In this document: one piece after another, positions 35,618 through 48,228 of the stretch
How positions within the stretch are numbered: position 1 is the first letter of the stretch
Layout: the number at the start of each line of letters is the position of its first letter
Source of the DNA: Neocallimastix lanati (nom. inval.)
Lineage: Eukaryota; Neocallimastigomycota; Neocallimastigomycetes; Neocallimastigales; Neocallimastigaceae
Direction of reading: 5' to 3'
NCBI GenBank assembly: GCA_016946835.1
Contig: JACVTC010000021.1
Coordinates: 1,223,501 to 1,287,500 of the forward strand
Length of the DNA stretch: 64,000 bases
Notes under the pieces: model-generated
Told to the model about the DNA's origin: nothing
The model's input: the letters and a program-made list of their open reading frames with translations, nothing else
The model's database searches: none
Translations under genes and position numbers: made by a program

Positions 35618-37153
35618 TTAAGCATAAATACTTTTAATTGGTCTAACTTTAACAGTGTATTTGGCACCAGAGACTGAAAGTGAATCATAAATTGAAAATG
35701 GGAATACTAAATTAGTCATAGACATTCTTCCATCATCTGAAAGAATTTCTACTGAGGATTGATCAACATAAACATCAAGTTTCAAGGTGGAACTTTCTGT
35801 GTTAAGAGGAGCATCAATAGATTTAATGACATATTTATCAGAGAATTCAGATTGTCCAGTTTTATCATCACGATGAGTAGTTAATTTACGATTGGCAGCA
35901 TCAATTTCAATGATTAATTTTTCATCTTTAGAATTACTAAGAGTAATAATACTATCTTTATTGAGTTCAATATTAAGTTGAACTTGATAGGCTTTATCAG
36001 TTTTACCATTAATAATTCTGAATTTAGAATCATTAACACCTTCAAATTTATTCCATTTTTTAGCAATTCCTTCAATTTCTTTAACAACTGGACTAGATAA
36101 AATTAATTCTCCATTCAATTCTTTTAATTTTAATTCTCTTGGTAAAGTCATAGCAGAACGCCATGGAGAATTTGGTACTTTATCAGCATATTCCCAATTA
36201 TTCATCCATCCAAGGAATACACGACGATCTCCTGTATTTCCCCATGTAACTCCTGCATAATTATCCATACCATAATCAATCCAAAGAGGATAGTTACGTT
36301 CTTCAGCTGTAAATCTTTTACCATCAAAGTCTCCAATGAAATACATTGTTCCTGAACCGATGATATAACCTCCTGGATTAACACTTACAAGAAGAACCCA
36401 TTTCTTTTTACCATTATATTCAAATGAAATAAGATCAGGACATTCCCATTGAATTTTTGGACGATCAGGAAGATCATGTTTAAATTCACTTAATTTATTC
36501 CAATTTTTAAGATCGGTTGAACCCCAAATTTCAATTCCCATTTTCCATCCTTGAGCAAGACACATAATCCATTGTTTTGATTCTTCATGCCAGAATACTT
36601 TAGGATCACGTTGTAAATCATTATCATTCTTAATGATAGGATTATTCTCATAACGAGTGAAAGTTAATCCATCATCAATACTGTAAGCAATAGATTGTTG
36701 TTGGGCACTTCCAGCAGAAGTAAAAATAGCAATCATTGTATCATTACCGAAACCAGCGGTATTGTATTTATCAATAACAGCAGAACCAGAAAAGACATCA
36801 CCAAGTTCATCACGAGTAATGGCAACAGGATGTTCAGTCCAATGCATAAGATCAGTAGAAGTAGCATGACCCCAACTCATATTTCCCCAAACATTTGCTT
36901 CAGGATTATATTGGAAAAAGAGATGATAAGTTCCATCTACATAGACCATACCATTTGGATCGTTCATCCAATTCTTTGAAGGAGTGAAATGAATTTGAGG
37001 ACGAAATTGTTCATTGAAAAGTTCATTTGAAGGATGATCATCAATAGAAGGATTTTCATTCTTATTTTGATCATTTTTAACTATACAACGACGACCTAAA
37101 GAGGTAGACATTAAGGTAGCAACTATATAAAGTTTATTACACCAGCTCTTCAT
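35618..37153 (-). CDS. GH32 fructan/sucrose hydrolase, copy 1 (intact)
   Basis: 511 aa, intronless. GH32 enzymes cleave beta-fructofuranosyl bonds (sucrose, inulin, levan) with retention. The N-terminus (MKSWCNKLYIVATLMSTSLG) is a short signal peptide, so the enzyme is probably secreted. The five-bladed propeller carries the three catalytic signatures: WMNDPNG (Asp65 nucleophile), RDPK (Asp183) and WECPDL (Glu237 acid/base). A C-terminal beta-sandwich follows (DVYVDQSSVEI...). The order and the phrase VWGNMSWGHATSTDL resemble bacterial levanase/sucrase proteins such as SacC, suggesting acquisition by horizontal transfer (inference). Base composition contrasts sharply with the flanks. The copy-specific change is FPFSIYDS near the C-terminus. 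It shares its ~230 bp proximal upstream sequence with copies 2, 4 and 5. Confidence 0.93.
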   Translation of the reverse strand: MKSWCNKLYIVATLMSTSLGRRCIVKNDQNKNENPSIDDHPSNELFNEQFRPQIHFTPSKNWMNDPNGMVYVDGTYHLFFQYNPEANVWGNMSWGHATSTDLMHWTEHPVAITRDELGDVFSGSAVIDKYNTAGFGNDTMIAIFTSAGSAQQQSIAYSIDDGLTFTRYENNPIIKNDNDLQRDPKVFWHEESKQWIMCLAQGWKMGIEIWGSTDLKNWNKLSEFKHDLPDRPKIQWECPDLISFEYNGKKKWVLLVSVNPGGYIIGSGTMYFIGDFDGKRFTAEERNYPLWIDYGMDNYAGVTWGNTGDRRVFLGWMNNWEYADKVPNSPWRSAMTLPRELKLKELNGELILSSPVVKEIEGIAKKWNKFEGVNDSKFRIINGKTDKAYQVQLNIELNKDSIITLSNSKDEKLIIEIDAANRKLTTHRDDKTGQSEFSDKYVIKSIDAPLNTESSTLKLDVYVDQSSVEILSDDGRMSMTNLVFPFSIYDSLSVSGAKYTVKVRPIKSIYA

Positions 37154-38868
37154 TTTTTAAATTATTTTAATAAAGTAAAAAAAAATTTTTTTATTAAAAA
37201 TTTAATATAAAATAATTATATATTAATTATTAAAATTTTATGTTTTTATTTAATATTATTTAATTTAATTATTTATTTTAATTTTAAATTTATTTTAGGA
37301 AATTTTTTTTTACTTTTATATTTTTTTTTGAAGTATTCCACTATTTTTTTTATTTATTTTTATTATTTTTACCATAAAAAAGGAGAAATAAATCATGAAT
37401 ATTAAATTTTATAATTATTAATTTAAAAGTTTTAATATAAAAAATAAATAAATATAAATATAAATATTAAAATAATTTCAATAAAATAATATAAATTTAG
37501 ATTTTATTAATTTTAATTTTATTTTTTTAATAATTATTATTAATTTTTTAAATAATTTTTATCCATTTTTAATAAAATTTATTAATTTAGATTTTTATAA
37601 TTTAAAATTTATTATTATTTGTAACAATATAAATAAGAAGATCAAAATTTTATTCTTCTTTTTATTATATACATAACAATAAATTTGTTAAGGATGTTAA
37701 TGCTTATTCTTCTTATTTTTTTTATTATTGTAATATATTTTTAAATATAAAATTATTACAAAATAAATATTATTTCAATAATATTAAAGCTTATTTTTTT
37801 TTTTTTTATTTTAATATTTTAAATATAAAAATATTACGAAATAAATATTATTTAAAAAATGTTAATATTTATTAAAAATGGATAAAAATTATTTAAAAAT
37901 AAAATTAATAATAATTATTATTTCAAACAAATATTATAAATTGTAATAAAAATTTGAATACTTCTTAAAATATATTATGATATAAGTAATAATAATTTTA
38001 AATAATTACAATATAAAATAAAACTATTATTAAATAAGGCTTAAATATGAATAAAAAATTCCCATTAAAACGGTATAATTGTATAAAATTATCTTTTAAT
38101 TGTTCCTCAAAATTTTATATTAATTTAAAATTTTAATTAATTATTATTTATTATTCAACTTTATTGATTATTAAATTGCAAATTATTTACTATTCAACTT
38201 TATTTACTATTAAATTAATTTATATTTATTAAAACCAATTTGATGGCTTTTATTTAAATTTTTTTTTTTCAATATGAAGTATAATAAATCATTGCGATTT
38301 ATTATTTTATTGATTATAAATTTAAATTATTATAGTATGAGTATACACTTTTTTTATTATAATCATACGTTTTATTATTTCAATTTTATTTAAAAATTTG
38401 TTAAAAATAAAATAAAAAACCTTATAATAAATATATACTAATAAATTTCATTGGTGACTTCAATGGTTAAAATATTTAATACTAATTAAGGTATCTATCT
38501 TTTTTTGATTGATTATTTAATGGGTAATTATACAGATGTTATGTCCGTAAATAATGATGAACATTGTATCTTCCTAGGATGGATGAGTAATTGGAAATAT
38601 ACTGATAAAGTACTTTCTTCTCTATATACATATAAATATATATATTTATATATATATATATATTAAATAATGATTATAGTTTCAATAAAATAATACAAAT
38701 TTAGATTTAAATTAATATGTGTTTTTTAATTATTATTATTATTATTTTTATTTTTATATAATTTTTATCGTTTTTTAATAATTTTTATAATTTACTTTGT
38801 AATATTTTAAATTCATTATTATTTCCATATATATATAAAAATAATAATTTTTCTAAAATTATTTTTGT

Positions 38869-38902
<34 letters not shown>

Positions 38903-39786
38903 ATAATTATTAATTAATTTTATGTGATGTTATGATGTTTTTTTAAAATTTTAAACATGCATTTTTTTTTCTAAATTAAAATTTTATTAATTTCTAAAGT
39001 ACTTACTATAAATGAATATTAATTTAACTTTTAAATAAATTAAAATTAGTGATAAAAATATTTAAAAACCTTTGTAAAATTTTTTTTTTAAAAATTTTAT
39101 TTTAAAAATAAATCAATATGTAAATAAAAAAGAAAAAAATATATATTTTAAATATTTTTAATAATAAATCTATAAATAATATAAATAAAATCAAAAAAAT
39201 ATTCAATAATAATATAATATCAGTAAAATATATAAAAACCTATTTAATATTAATTTTAAAGAATTTTTATTATTATTATATATTTAAAAAAAAAAAATTT
39301 TCAATTTATTTTAATATTTAAATTTTTGTTTATTTTATAGTTTAATTTCTTTTATAAATAAATTTATTTTTTATGTTTTTTATTTATTTAATTTATTTAA
39401 ATAATGTTTTTATTTTTTTATGTTTCTTTATTTTATTTACATTTTGTATTAATTATTTATTTAATTATTTTTTTTTTTACATTTATATTATTATTATGTC
39501 ATATATATTAGTAATTTAAAATTATTATAATTTTAAAATACAAATAAATTTTTAACATTATAACTTTTTATTCTAAGAAATTAAGTTACTCTCTTTTTCA
39601 ACTTTATATATATATTTTAATAATTTTCTCTTTTTTAATTTTTCATATATATTTTAATAATTTTAATTAATAATATATATTTTAAAAATAATCAGTTTTA
39701 AAGATATTATTTATATATTAATATTTACTCTTTTTTAGATATTTAACAATATGTTTTTTTAATCTATTTGTTTTATTCTATTAAAT
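37154..39786. other. Spacer I1 between GH32 copies 1 and 2
   Basis: A/T-rich and nearly identical to spacer I2 (41323-43976). It includes the upstream region of copy 1 (37154-37400), a conserved non-coding block near 38040-38170, a GH32 relic (38445-38620) and the 3' flank of copy 2. Confidence 0.8.
38445..38620 (+). pseudogene. GH32 relic fragment in spacer I1
   Basis: The plus-strand translation starts FIGDFNG and ends CIFLGWMSNWKYTDKV with stops between. It matches FIGDFDG...VFLGWMNNWEYADKV of the intact genes (about residues 274-330). It is opposite in strand to copies 1-3 and much older than they are, because its protein sequence has diverged heavily. Confidence 0.8.
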
Positions 39787-41322
39787 TTAAGCATAAATAC
39801 TTTTAATTAGTCTAACTTTAACTGTATATTTGGCACCAGAGACTGAAAGTGAATCATAAATTGAAGATGGGAATACTAAATTAGTCATAGACATTCTTCC
39901 ATCATCTGAAAGAATTTCTACTGAGGATTGATCAATATAAACATCAAGTTTCAAGTTGGAACTTTCTGTGTTAAGAGGAGCATCAATAGATTTAATGACA
40001 TATTTATCAGAGAATTCAGATTGTCCAGTTTTATCATCACGATGAGTAGTTAATTTACGATTGGCAGCATCAATTTCAATGATTAATTTTTCATCTTTAG
40101 AATTACTAAGAGTAATAGTACTATCTTTATTGAGTTCAATATTAAGTTGAACTTGATAGGCTTTATCAGTTTTACCATTAATAATTCTGAATTTAGAATC
40201 ATTAACACCTTCAAATTTATTCCATTTTTTAGCAATTCCTTCAATTTCTTTAACAACTGGACTAGATAAAATTAATTCTCCATTCAATTCTTTTAATTTT
40301 AATTCTCTTGGTAAAGTCATAGCAGAACGCCATGGAGAATTTGGTACTTTATCAGCATATTCCCAATTATTCATCCATCCAAGGAAGACACGACGATCTC
40401 CGGTATTTCCCCATGTAACTCCTGCATAATTATCCATTCCATAATCAATCCAAAGAGGATAGTTACGTTCTTCAGCTGTAAATCTTTTACCATCAAAGTC
40501 TCCAATGAAATACATTGTTCCTGAACCGATGATATAACCTCCTGGATTAACACTTACAAGAAGAACCCATTTCTTTTTACCATTATATTCAAATGAAATA
40601 AGATCAGGACATTCCCATTGAATTTTTGGACGATCAGGAAGATCATGTTTAAATTCACTTAATTTATTCCAATTTTTAAGATCCGTTGAACCCCATATTT
40701 CAATTCCCATCTTCCATCCTTGAGCAAGACACATAATCCATTGTTTTGATTCTTCATGCCAGAATACTTTAGGATCACGTTGTAAATCATTATCATTCTT
40801 AATGATAGGATTATTCTCATAACGAGTGAAAGTTAATCCATCATCAATACTGTAAGCAATGGATTGTTGTTGGGCACTTCCAGCAGAAGTAAAAATAGCA
40901 ATCATTGTATCATTACCGAAACCAGCGGTATTGTATTTATCAATAACAGCAGAACCAGAGAAGACATCACCAAGTTCATCACGAGTAATGGCTACAGGAT
41001 GTTCAGTCCAATGCATAAGATCAGTAGAAGTAGCATGACCCCAACTCATATTTCCCCAAACATTTGCTTTAGGATTATATTGGAAAAAAAGATGATAAGT
41101 TCCATCTACATAGATCATACCATTTGGATCATTCATCCAATTCTTTGAAGGAGTGAAATGAATTTGAGGACGAAATTGTTCATTAAAAAGTTCATTTGAA
41201 TGATGATCATCAATAGAAGGATTTTCGTTCTTATTTTGATCATTTTTAACTATACAACGACGACCTAAAGAGGCAGACATTAAAGTAGCTACCATAAAAA
41301 GTTTAGAACACCAACTCTTCAT
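39787..41322 (-). CDS. GH32 fructan/sucrose hydrolase, copy 2 (intact)
   Basis: 511 aa with all three catalytic signatures and a signal peptide (MKSWCSKLFMVATLMSASLG). Distinct residues are HHSNEL, NPKANVW, SSNLKLDVYID and VRLIKS. The start sits 4169 bp from that of copy 1 in the same orientation, and the spacers on both sides are near-identical, so it is the middle member of a recent tandem array. Upstream sequence is as in copy 1. It is expected to be functional. Confidence 0.93.
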   Translation of the reverse strand: MKSWCSKLFMVATLMSASLGRRCIVKNDQNKNENPSIDDHHSNELFNEQFRPQIHFTPSKNWMNDPNGMIYVDGTYHLFFQYNPKANVWGNMSWGHATSTDLMHWTEHPVAITRDELGDVFSGSAVIDKYNTAGFGNDTMIAIFTSAGSAQQQSIAYSIDDGLTFTRYENNPIIKNDNDLQRDPKVFWHEESKQWIMCLAQGWKMGIEIWGSTDLKNWNKLSEFKHDLPDRPKIQWECPDLISFEYNGKKKWVLLVSVNPGGYIIGSGTMYFIGDFDGKRFTAEERNYPLWIDYGMDNYAGVTWGNTGDRRVFLGWMNNWEYADKVPNSPWRSAMTLPRELKLKELNGELILSSPVVKEIEGIAKKWNKFEGVNDSKFRIINGKTDKAYQVQLNIELNKDSTITLSNSKDEKLIIEIDAANRKLTTHRDDKTGQSEFSDKYVIKSIDAPLNTESSNLKLDVYIDQSSVEILSDDGRMSMTNLVFPSSIYDSLSVSGAKYTVKVRLIKSIYA

Positions 41323-43058
41323 TTTTTAAATTATTTTAATAAAGTAAAAAAAAATTATTTTATTAAAAATTTAATATAAAATAATTATATATTAATTATT
41401 AAAATTTTATGTTTTTATTTATATTATTTAATTTAATTATTTATTTTAATTTTAATTTTATTTTAGGAAATTTTTTTTTACTTTTATATTTTTTTTTGAA
41501 GTATTCCACTATTTTTTTTATTTATTTTTATTATTTTTACCATAAAAAAGGAGAAATAAATCATGATTATTAAATTTTATAATTATTAATTTAAAAGTTT
41601 TAATATAAAAAATAAATAAATATAAATATAAATATTAAAATAATTTCAATAAAATAATATAAATTTAGATTTTATTAATTTTAATTTTATTTTTTTAATA
41701 ATTATTATTAATTTTTTAAATAATTTTTATCCATTTTTAATAAAATTTATTAATTTAGATTTTTATAATTTAAAATTTATTATTATTTGTAACATTTATT
41801 ATTATTTGTAACAATATAAATAAGAAGATCAAAATTTTATTCTTCTTTTTATTATATACATAACAATAAATTTGTTAAGGATGTTAATGCTTATTCTTCT
41901 TATTTTTTTTATTATTGTAATATATTTTTAAATATAAAATTATTACAAAATAAATATTATTTCAATAATATTAAAGCTTATTTTTTTTTTTTTTATTTTA
42001 ATATTTTAAATATAAAAATATTACGAAATAAATATTATTTAAAAAATGTTAATATTTATTAAAAATGGATAAAAATTATTTAAAAATAAAATTAATAATA
42101 ATTATTATTTCAAACAAATATTATAAATTGTAATAAAAATTTGAATACTTCTTAAAATATATTATGATATAAGTAATAATAATTTTAAATAATTACAATA
42201 TAAAATAAAACTATTATTAAATAAGGCTTAAATATGAATAAAAAATTCCCATTAAAACGGTATAATTGTATAAAATTATCTTTTAATTGTTCCTCAAAAT
42301 TTTATATTAATTTAAAATTTTAATTAATTATTATTTATTATTCAACTTTATTGATTATTAAATTGCAAATTATTTACTATTCAACTTTATTTACTATTAA
42401 ATTAATTTATATTTATTAAAACCAATTTGATGGCTTTTATTTAAATTTTTTTTTTTTCAATATGAAGTATAATAAATCATTGCGATTTATTATTTTATTG
42501 ATTTATAAATTTAAATTATTATAATATGAGTATACACTTTTTTTATTATAATCATACGTTTTATTATTTCAATTTTATTTAAAAATTTGTTAAAAATAAA
42601 ATAAAAAACCTTATAATAAATATATACTAATAAATTTCATTGGTGACTTCAATGGTTAAAATATTTAATACTAATTAAGGTATCTATCTTTTTTTGATTG
42701 ATTATTTAATGGGTAATTATACAGATGTTATGTCCGTAAATAATGATGAACATTGTATCTTCCTAGGATGGATGAGTAATTGGAAATATACTGATAAAGT
42801 ACTTTCTTCTCTATATACATATAAATATATATATTTATATATATATATATATATTAAATAATGATTATAGTTTCAATAAAATAATACAAATTTAGATTTA
42901 AATTAATATGTGTTTTTTAATTATTATTATTATTATTTTTATTTTTATATAATTTTTATCGTTTTTTAATAATTTTTATAATTTACTTTGTAATATTTTA
43001 AATTCATTATTATTTCCATATATATATAAAAATAATAATTTTTCTAAAATTATTTTTG

Positions 43059-43089
<31 letters not shown>

Positions 43090-43976
43090 TGATAATTATT
43101 AATTAATTTTATGTGATGTTATGATGTTTTTTTAAAATTTTAAACATGCATTTTTTTTTCTAAATTAAAATTTTATTAATTTCTAAAGTACTTACTATAA
43201 ATGAATATTAATTTAACTTTTAAATAAATTAAAATTAGTGATAAAAATATTTAAAAACCTTTGTAAAATTTTTTTTTTAAAAATTTTATTTTAAAAATAA
43301 ATCAATATGTAAATAAAAAAGAAAAAAATATATATTTTAAATATTTTTAATAATAAATCTATAAATAATATAAATAAAATCAAAAAAATATTCAATAATA
43401 ATATAATATCAGTAAAATATATAAAAACCTATTTAATATTAATTTTAAAGAATTTTTATTATTATTATATATTTAAAAAAAATAATTTTCAATTTATTTT
43501 AATATTTAAATTTTTGTTTATTTTATAGTTTAATTTCTTTTATAAATAAATTTATTTTTTATGTTTTTTATTTATTTTATTTATTTAAATAATGTTTTTA
43601 TTTTTTTATGTTTCTTTATTTTATTTACATTTTGTATTAATTATTTATTTAATTATTTTTTTTTTTTTACATTTATATTATTATTATGTCATATATATTA
43701 GTAATTTAAAATTATTATAATTTTAAAATACAAATAAATTTTTAACATTATAACTTTTTATTCTAAGAAATTAAGTTACTCTCTTTTTCAACTTTATATA
43801 TATATTTTAATAATTTTCTCTTTTTTAATTTTTCATATATATTTTAATAATTTTAATTAATAATATATATTTTAAAAATAATCAGTTTTAAAGATATTAT
43901 TTATATATTAATATTTACTCTTTTTTAGATATTTAACAATATGTTTTTTTAATCTATTTGTTTTATTCTATTAAAT
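41323..43976. other. Spacer I2 between GH32 copies 2 and 3
   Basis: A near-copy of spacer I1 (37154-39786), with small differences such as an extra ~19 bp duplication of tttattattatttgtaaca near 41796. These differences argue against a simple assembly duplication. Confidence 0.85.
42625..42815 (+). pseudogene. GH32 relic fragment in spacer I2
   Basis: The same relic as at 38445-38620, duplicated together with the spacer. It reads FIGDFNG ... CIFLGWMSNWKYTDKV with in-frame stops between. Confidence 0.8.
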
Positions 43977-45512
43977 TTAAGCATAAATACTTTTAATTGG
44001 TCTAACTTTAACTGTATATTTGGCACCAGAGACTGAAAGTGAATCATAAATAGAAGATGGGAATACTAAATTAGTCATAGACATTCTTCCATCATCTGAA
44101 AGAATTTCTACTGAAGATTGATCAACATAAACATCAAGCTTTAAGGTGGAACTTTCTGTGTTAAGAGGAGCATCAATAGATTTAATGACATATTTATCTG
44201 AGAAATCAGATTGTCCAGTTTTTTCATCACGATGAGTAGTTAATTTACGATTGGCAGCATCAATTTCAATGATTAATTTTTCATCTTTAGAATTACTAAG
44301 AGTAATAATACTATCTTTATTGAGTTCAATATTAAGTTGAACTTGATAGGCTTTATCAGTTTTACCATTAATAATTCTGAATTTAGAATCATTAACACCT
44401 TCAAATTTATTCCATTTTTTAGCAATTCCTTCAATTTCTTTAACAACTGGACTAGATAAAATTAATTCTCCATTCAATTCTTTTAATTTTAATTCTCTTG
44501 GTAAAGTCATAGCAGAACGCCATGGAGAATTTGGTACTTTATCAGCATATTCCCAATTATTCATCCATCCAAGGAAGACACGACGATCTCCGGTATTTCC
44601 CCATGTAACTCCTGCATAATTATCCATTCCATAATCAATCCAAAGAGGATAGTTACGTTCTTCAGCTGTAAATCTTTTACCATCAAAGTCTCCAATGAAA
44701 TACATTGTTCCTGAACCGATGATATAACCTCCTGGATTAACACTTACAAGAAGAACCCATTTCTTTTTACCATTATATTCAAATGAAATAAGATCAGGAC
44801 ATTCCCATTGAATTTTTGGACGATCAGGAAGATCATGTTTAAATTCACTTAATTTATTCCAATTTTTAAGATCGGTTGAACCCCAAATTTCAATTCCCAT
44901 TTTCCATCCTTGAGCAAGACACATAATCCATTGTTTTGATTCTTCATGCCAGAATACTTTAGGATCACGTTGTAAATCATTATCATTCTTAATGATAGGA
45001 TTATTCTCATAACGAGTGAAAGTTAATCCATCATCAATACTGTAAGCAATAGATTGTTGTTGGGCACTTCCAGCAGAAGTAAAAATAGCAATCATTGTAT
45101 CATTACCGAAACCAGCGGTATTGTATTTATCAATAACAGCAGAACCAGAAAAGACGTCACCAAGTTCATCACGAGTAATGGCTACAGGATGTTCAGTCCA
45201 ATGCATAAGATCAGTAGAAGAAGCATGACCCCAACTCATATTTCCCCAAACATTTGCTTCAGGATTATATTGGAAAAAGAGATGATAAGTTCCATCTACA
45301 TAGACCATACCATTTGGATCGTTCATCCAATTCTTTGAAGGAGTGAAATGAATTTGAGGACGAAATTGTTCATTGAAAAGTTCATTTGAAGGATGATCAT
45401 CAATAGAAGGATTTTCATTCTTATTTTGATCATTTTTAACTATACAACGACGACCAAGAGAGGTAGACATTAAAGTAGCTACCATAAAAAGTTTAGAATA
45501 CCAGCTCTTCAT
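43977..45512 (-). CDS. GH32 fructan/sucrose hydrolase, copy 3 (intact, different upstream region)
   Basis: 511 aa, catalytic signatures intact, signal peptide MKSWYSKLFMVATLMSTSLG (Tyr replaces Cys5). Other changes are GHASSTDL and EKTGQSDF. Its 3' flank equals that of copy 2. The sequence directly upstream of the ATG (from 45513) does not match the ~230 bp shared by copies 1, 2, 4 and 5. Its promoter therefore seems to have been replaced and its expression may differ (inference). It lies head-to-head with copy 4. Confidence 0.93.
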   Translation of the reverse strand: MKSWYSKLFMVATLMSTSLGRRCIVKNDQNKNENPSIDDHPSNELFNEQFRPQIHFTPSKNWMNDPNGMVYVDGTYHLFFQYNPEANVWGNMSWGHASSTDLMHWTEHPVAITRDELGDVFSGSAVIDKYNTAGFGNDTMIAIFTSAGSAQQQSIAYSIDDGLTFTRYENNPIIKNDNDLQRDPKVFWHEESKQWIMCLAQGWKMGIEIWGSTDLKNWNKLSEFKHDLPDRPKIQWECPDLISFEYNGKKKWVLLVSVNPGGYIIGSGTMYFIGDFDGKRFTAEERNYPLWIDYGMDNYAGVTWGNTGDRRVFLGWMNNWEYADKVPNSPWRSAMTLPRELKLKELNGELILSSPVVKEIEGIAKKWNKFEGVNDSKFRIINGKTDKAYQVQLNIELNKDSIITLSNSKDEKLIIEIDAANRKLTTHRDEKTGQSDFSDKYVIKSIDAPLNTESSTLKLDVYVDQSSVEILSDDGRMSMTNLVFPSSIYDSLSVSGAKYTVKVRPIKSIYA

Positions 45513-46341
45513 TTTTTAATTAACTAATTAATTTATATTAACTATAATATTTTTATTATTAATTATATTATTACAATTAATTTTTTAAATTTTTACTTAT
45601 TTTATACAATTAATTTATTTTAATTTTTTTTTTTTTTTTATTTTTACTGTTATTATTATTTTTATTAAGGAAAAAAATTTTTTTTATATACCATTTTCAT
45701 TTTAAGTTTTTTCATGATAAAAAATTTACCACAAAAATGATATTAAATCTCATGACTAATTTTATTATATGATATCTCATAAAAAAAAGTATTGAGCTTC
45801 CGTAAATATCATTAATATATTAAATATCAATTAATTGACATATTGTTACAAAAAAAAATAATGATTATAAGAAACTAATAATAAAAAGTAATTTTTTTTT
45901 GTACATAATAAATTACAATATTTCATTAATTTATATTTGTTTTTAATTAAATAAAATTTATCAATTTTTAATAAATATTTTTAAATTATTTATTAAATAT
46001 TATATTTATTTTATCTGCTTTTAATTTATAAATTAAAAAATTTTTAATTTCCATTTTTCCTTTTTTACATATTAATTATAAATATATAAATAGTGCTATA
46101 GAGAAAAGCCATATATGATATTCAACTATTTAAATAATGCTTTTATAATATAAATATATTTATAATATAGATTATATTATAAAAAATAATTTTAAATTAA
46201 CCAAATAGAAACATAAATTATTTTTATTAATAAATTAATTAATCTTATTATTATAATTATTATTATAATTATTATTCTTATTTAATAACAAAAAAGATAG
46301 CTTTAATAAAAATTTTAGTAATAATAAGAATTTCTTTCTTT

Positions 46342-46399
<58 letters not shown>

Positions 46400-48228
46400 A
46401 ATAAATTTATATATGAATACTATATATTTTATATATATATATATATATATATTTACCAAATTTTGAACTTAATATTAGTATTTTTTTTTAACCAATTTTT
46501 AAATAAAAATGAAACAATAAAATATAATTTTATAATAAATAAAATAATTAAAGTTGATAATACTCCTACATACAATTATTAAAAAATCAAAAGAATAAAT
46601 CCCTCAATAAAGTTGAATAATAAATATTATTTAATTAAAATATTTAATTAATATAAAATTTTGAGGAACAATTATCTATTAATTGTTCCTCAAAAAAGAT
46701 GATTATATACAATTATATAACGTTTTAATGGGAATTTTTATTCCTATTTAAACCTTATTTAATAATAATTTTATTTTATATTGTTATTATTTAAAATTCA
46801 TAATTATTTATAAAACAATATATTTTAAGGAAAAAATAAAATATTTTACTTTAGTATTTTATTGTAATTACTATTTTATAAAAATATAAAATATATTAAT
46901 TAATTTAAATAATTTCAATAAAATAATATAAATTTAAATAATTATTATTAATTTTTTTTAAATGATTTTTATCCATTTTTAATAAAAAATTTTTTTTTAT
47001 TTAATTTTTTAATAATTAAAAATTAATAATTTTAAATAACAATATAAATTTTAGGAAATATGTTCTATTATTTTTATATTATATATTATAAGTAATAACA
47101 ATTTATTATTTAAATTATTAAAATATTATTTTTTATTCTTATTTTTTTTTTAATATGAATAATATGTTTAATTTTAAGGATTTAATTTCTTAAATATTAT
47201 AATTATTTGTTTAAATTTTTTAATTTTTTTTATTAATAGATAGATTAATTATTATTTATTTATTGATATATAGATAAAAGAATGTAATTTTTTTTACATA
47301 TTATATTATTAATTGTAATTGCTTATTATTCATAGATTTATCGTTTTAAACTATTAAAATATTTTTATTCATTTGTAATTTTTGTCTAATTTTCATTTAT
47401 TTTTATAATTATTTTTTAAAAAGTTAAGAATTGGTAAAGTTTTAAAATAACGATTTCATTATATTTAATTTATTTATAAAGGTTAATTAATTATTTTCAT
47501 TTATGGAAAGTATCTAAAAATTTATTAAAACTTTAATTTTAAATATAAAATTTTAATCTTAAAATTTTTTTTTAAAAAAAAATATATTAATATCATATAA
47601 AATTGAATTATCATTAAAAAAAAAAAATAAATAAATAAATATATTTTTATTTCTTCATAGAATTTATTTGTAAATGTTATTATATAATCGTAAATTTTAA
47701 ATTAGTACAATGCAAAATTAAAGAAATATTAAATATTAAATACTATGCAAAATTAAAGAAATATTAAATACGGATTAAATTGTTTAAAGATTAAAATAAA
47801 TTTAATAATTATTGAATAGAAATTATATTATTTGTTGAAATTATTTAAATAATTCTATAAATATATTAATATATTTATATTTATATATATATTTATATTT
47901 ATATATATATATATATTTTTTTTTAATTAAAGCGTTTAAATTAATAATTATAAAATTTAATAATCATGATCTATTATACTATTTTATTATAAAAATAATA
48001 AAAAAAAAGTGGAATATTTCTAAAAAAAAAAACGTAAAAATGAAAAAAAAATATATATATAAAAGTAAAATGAATTTCCTTTAAGAGATTTAAATTTAAA
48101 ATTAAAATAAATAAATAAATTAAATAATATATATATATACATAAAATTTTAATAATTAATATATAATTAATATATATTAAATTTTTAATAAAAAAATTTT
48201 TTTTTACTTTATTAAAATAATTTAAAAA
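45513..48228. other. Divergent intergenic region between GH32 copies 3 and 4
   Basis: About 2.7 kb, A/T-rich. It contains a 54-A run (46344-46397). A conserved non-coding block (about 46610-46770; ttttgaggaacaatta, ttaatgggaattt) is shared with spacers I1, I2 and the copy 4-5 spacer. Further along (about 47990-48228) is the ~230 bp proximal upstream sequence shared with copies 1, 2 and 5. No gene. Confidence 0.7.

Noticed and set aside
36695-36979. 94-codon frame antisense to GH32 (also in each other copy)
   Set aside because: It recurs only because the GH32 sequence is conserved, and it has no independent start context. It is a shadow frame, as are the 60-codon frames inside each copy.
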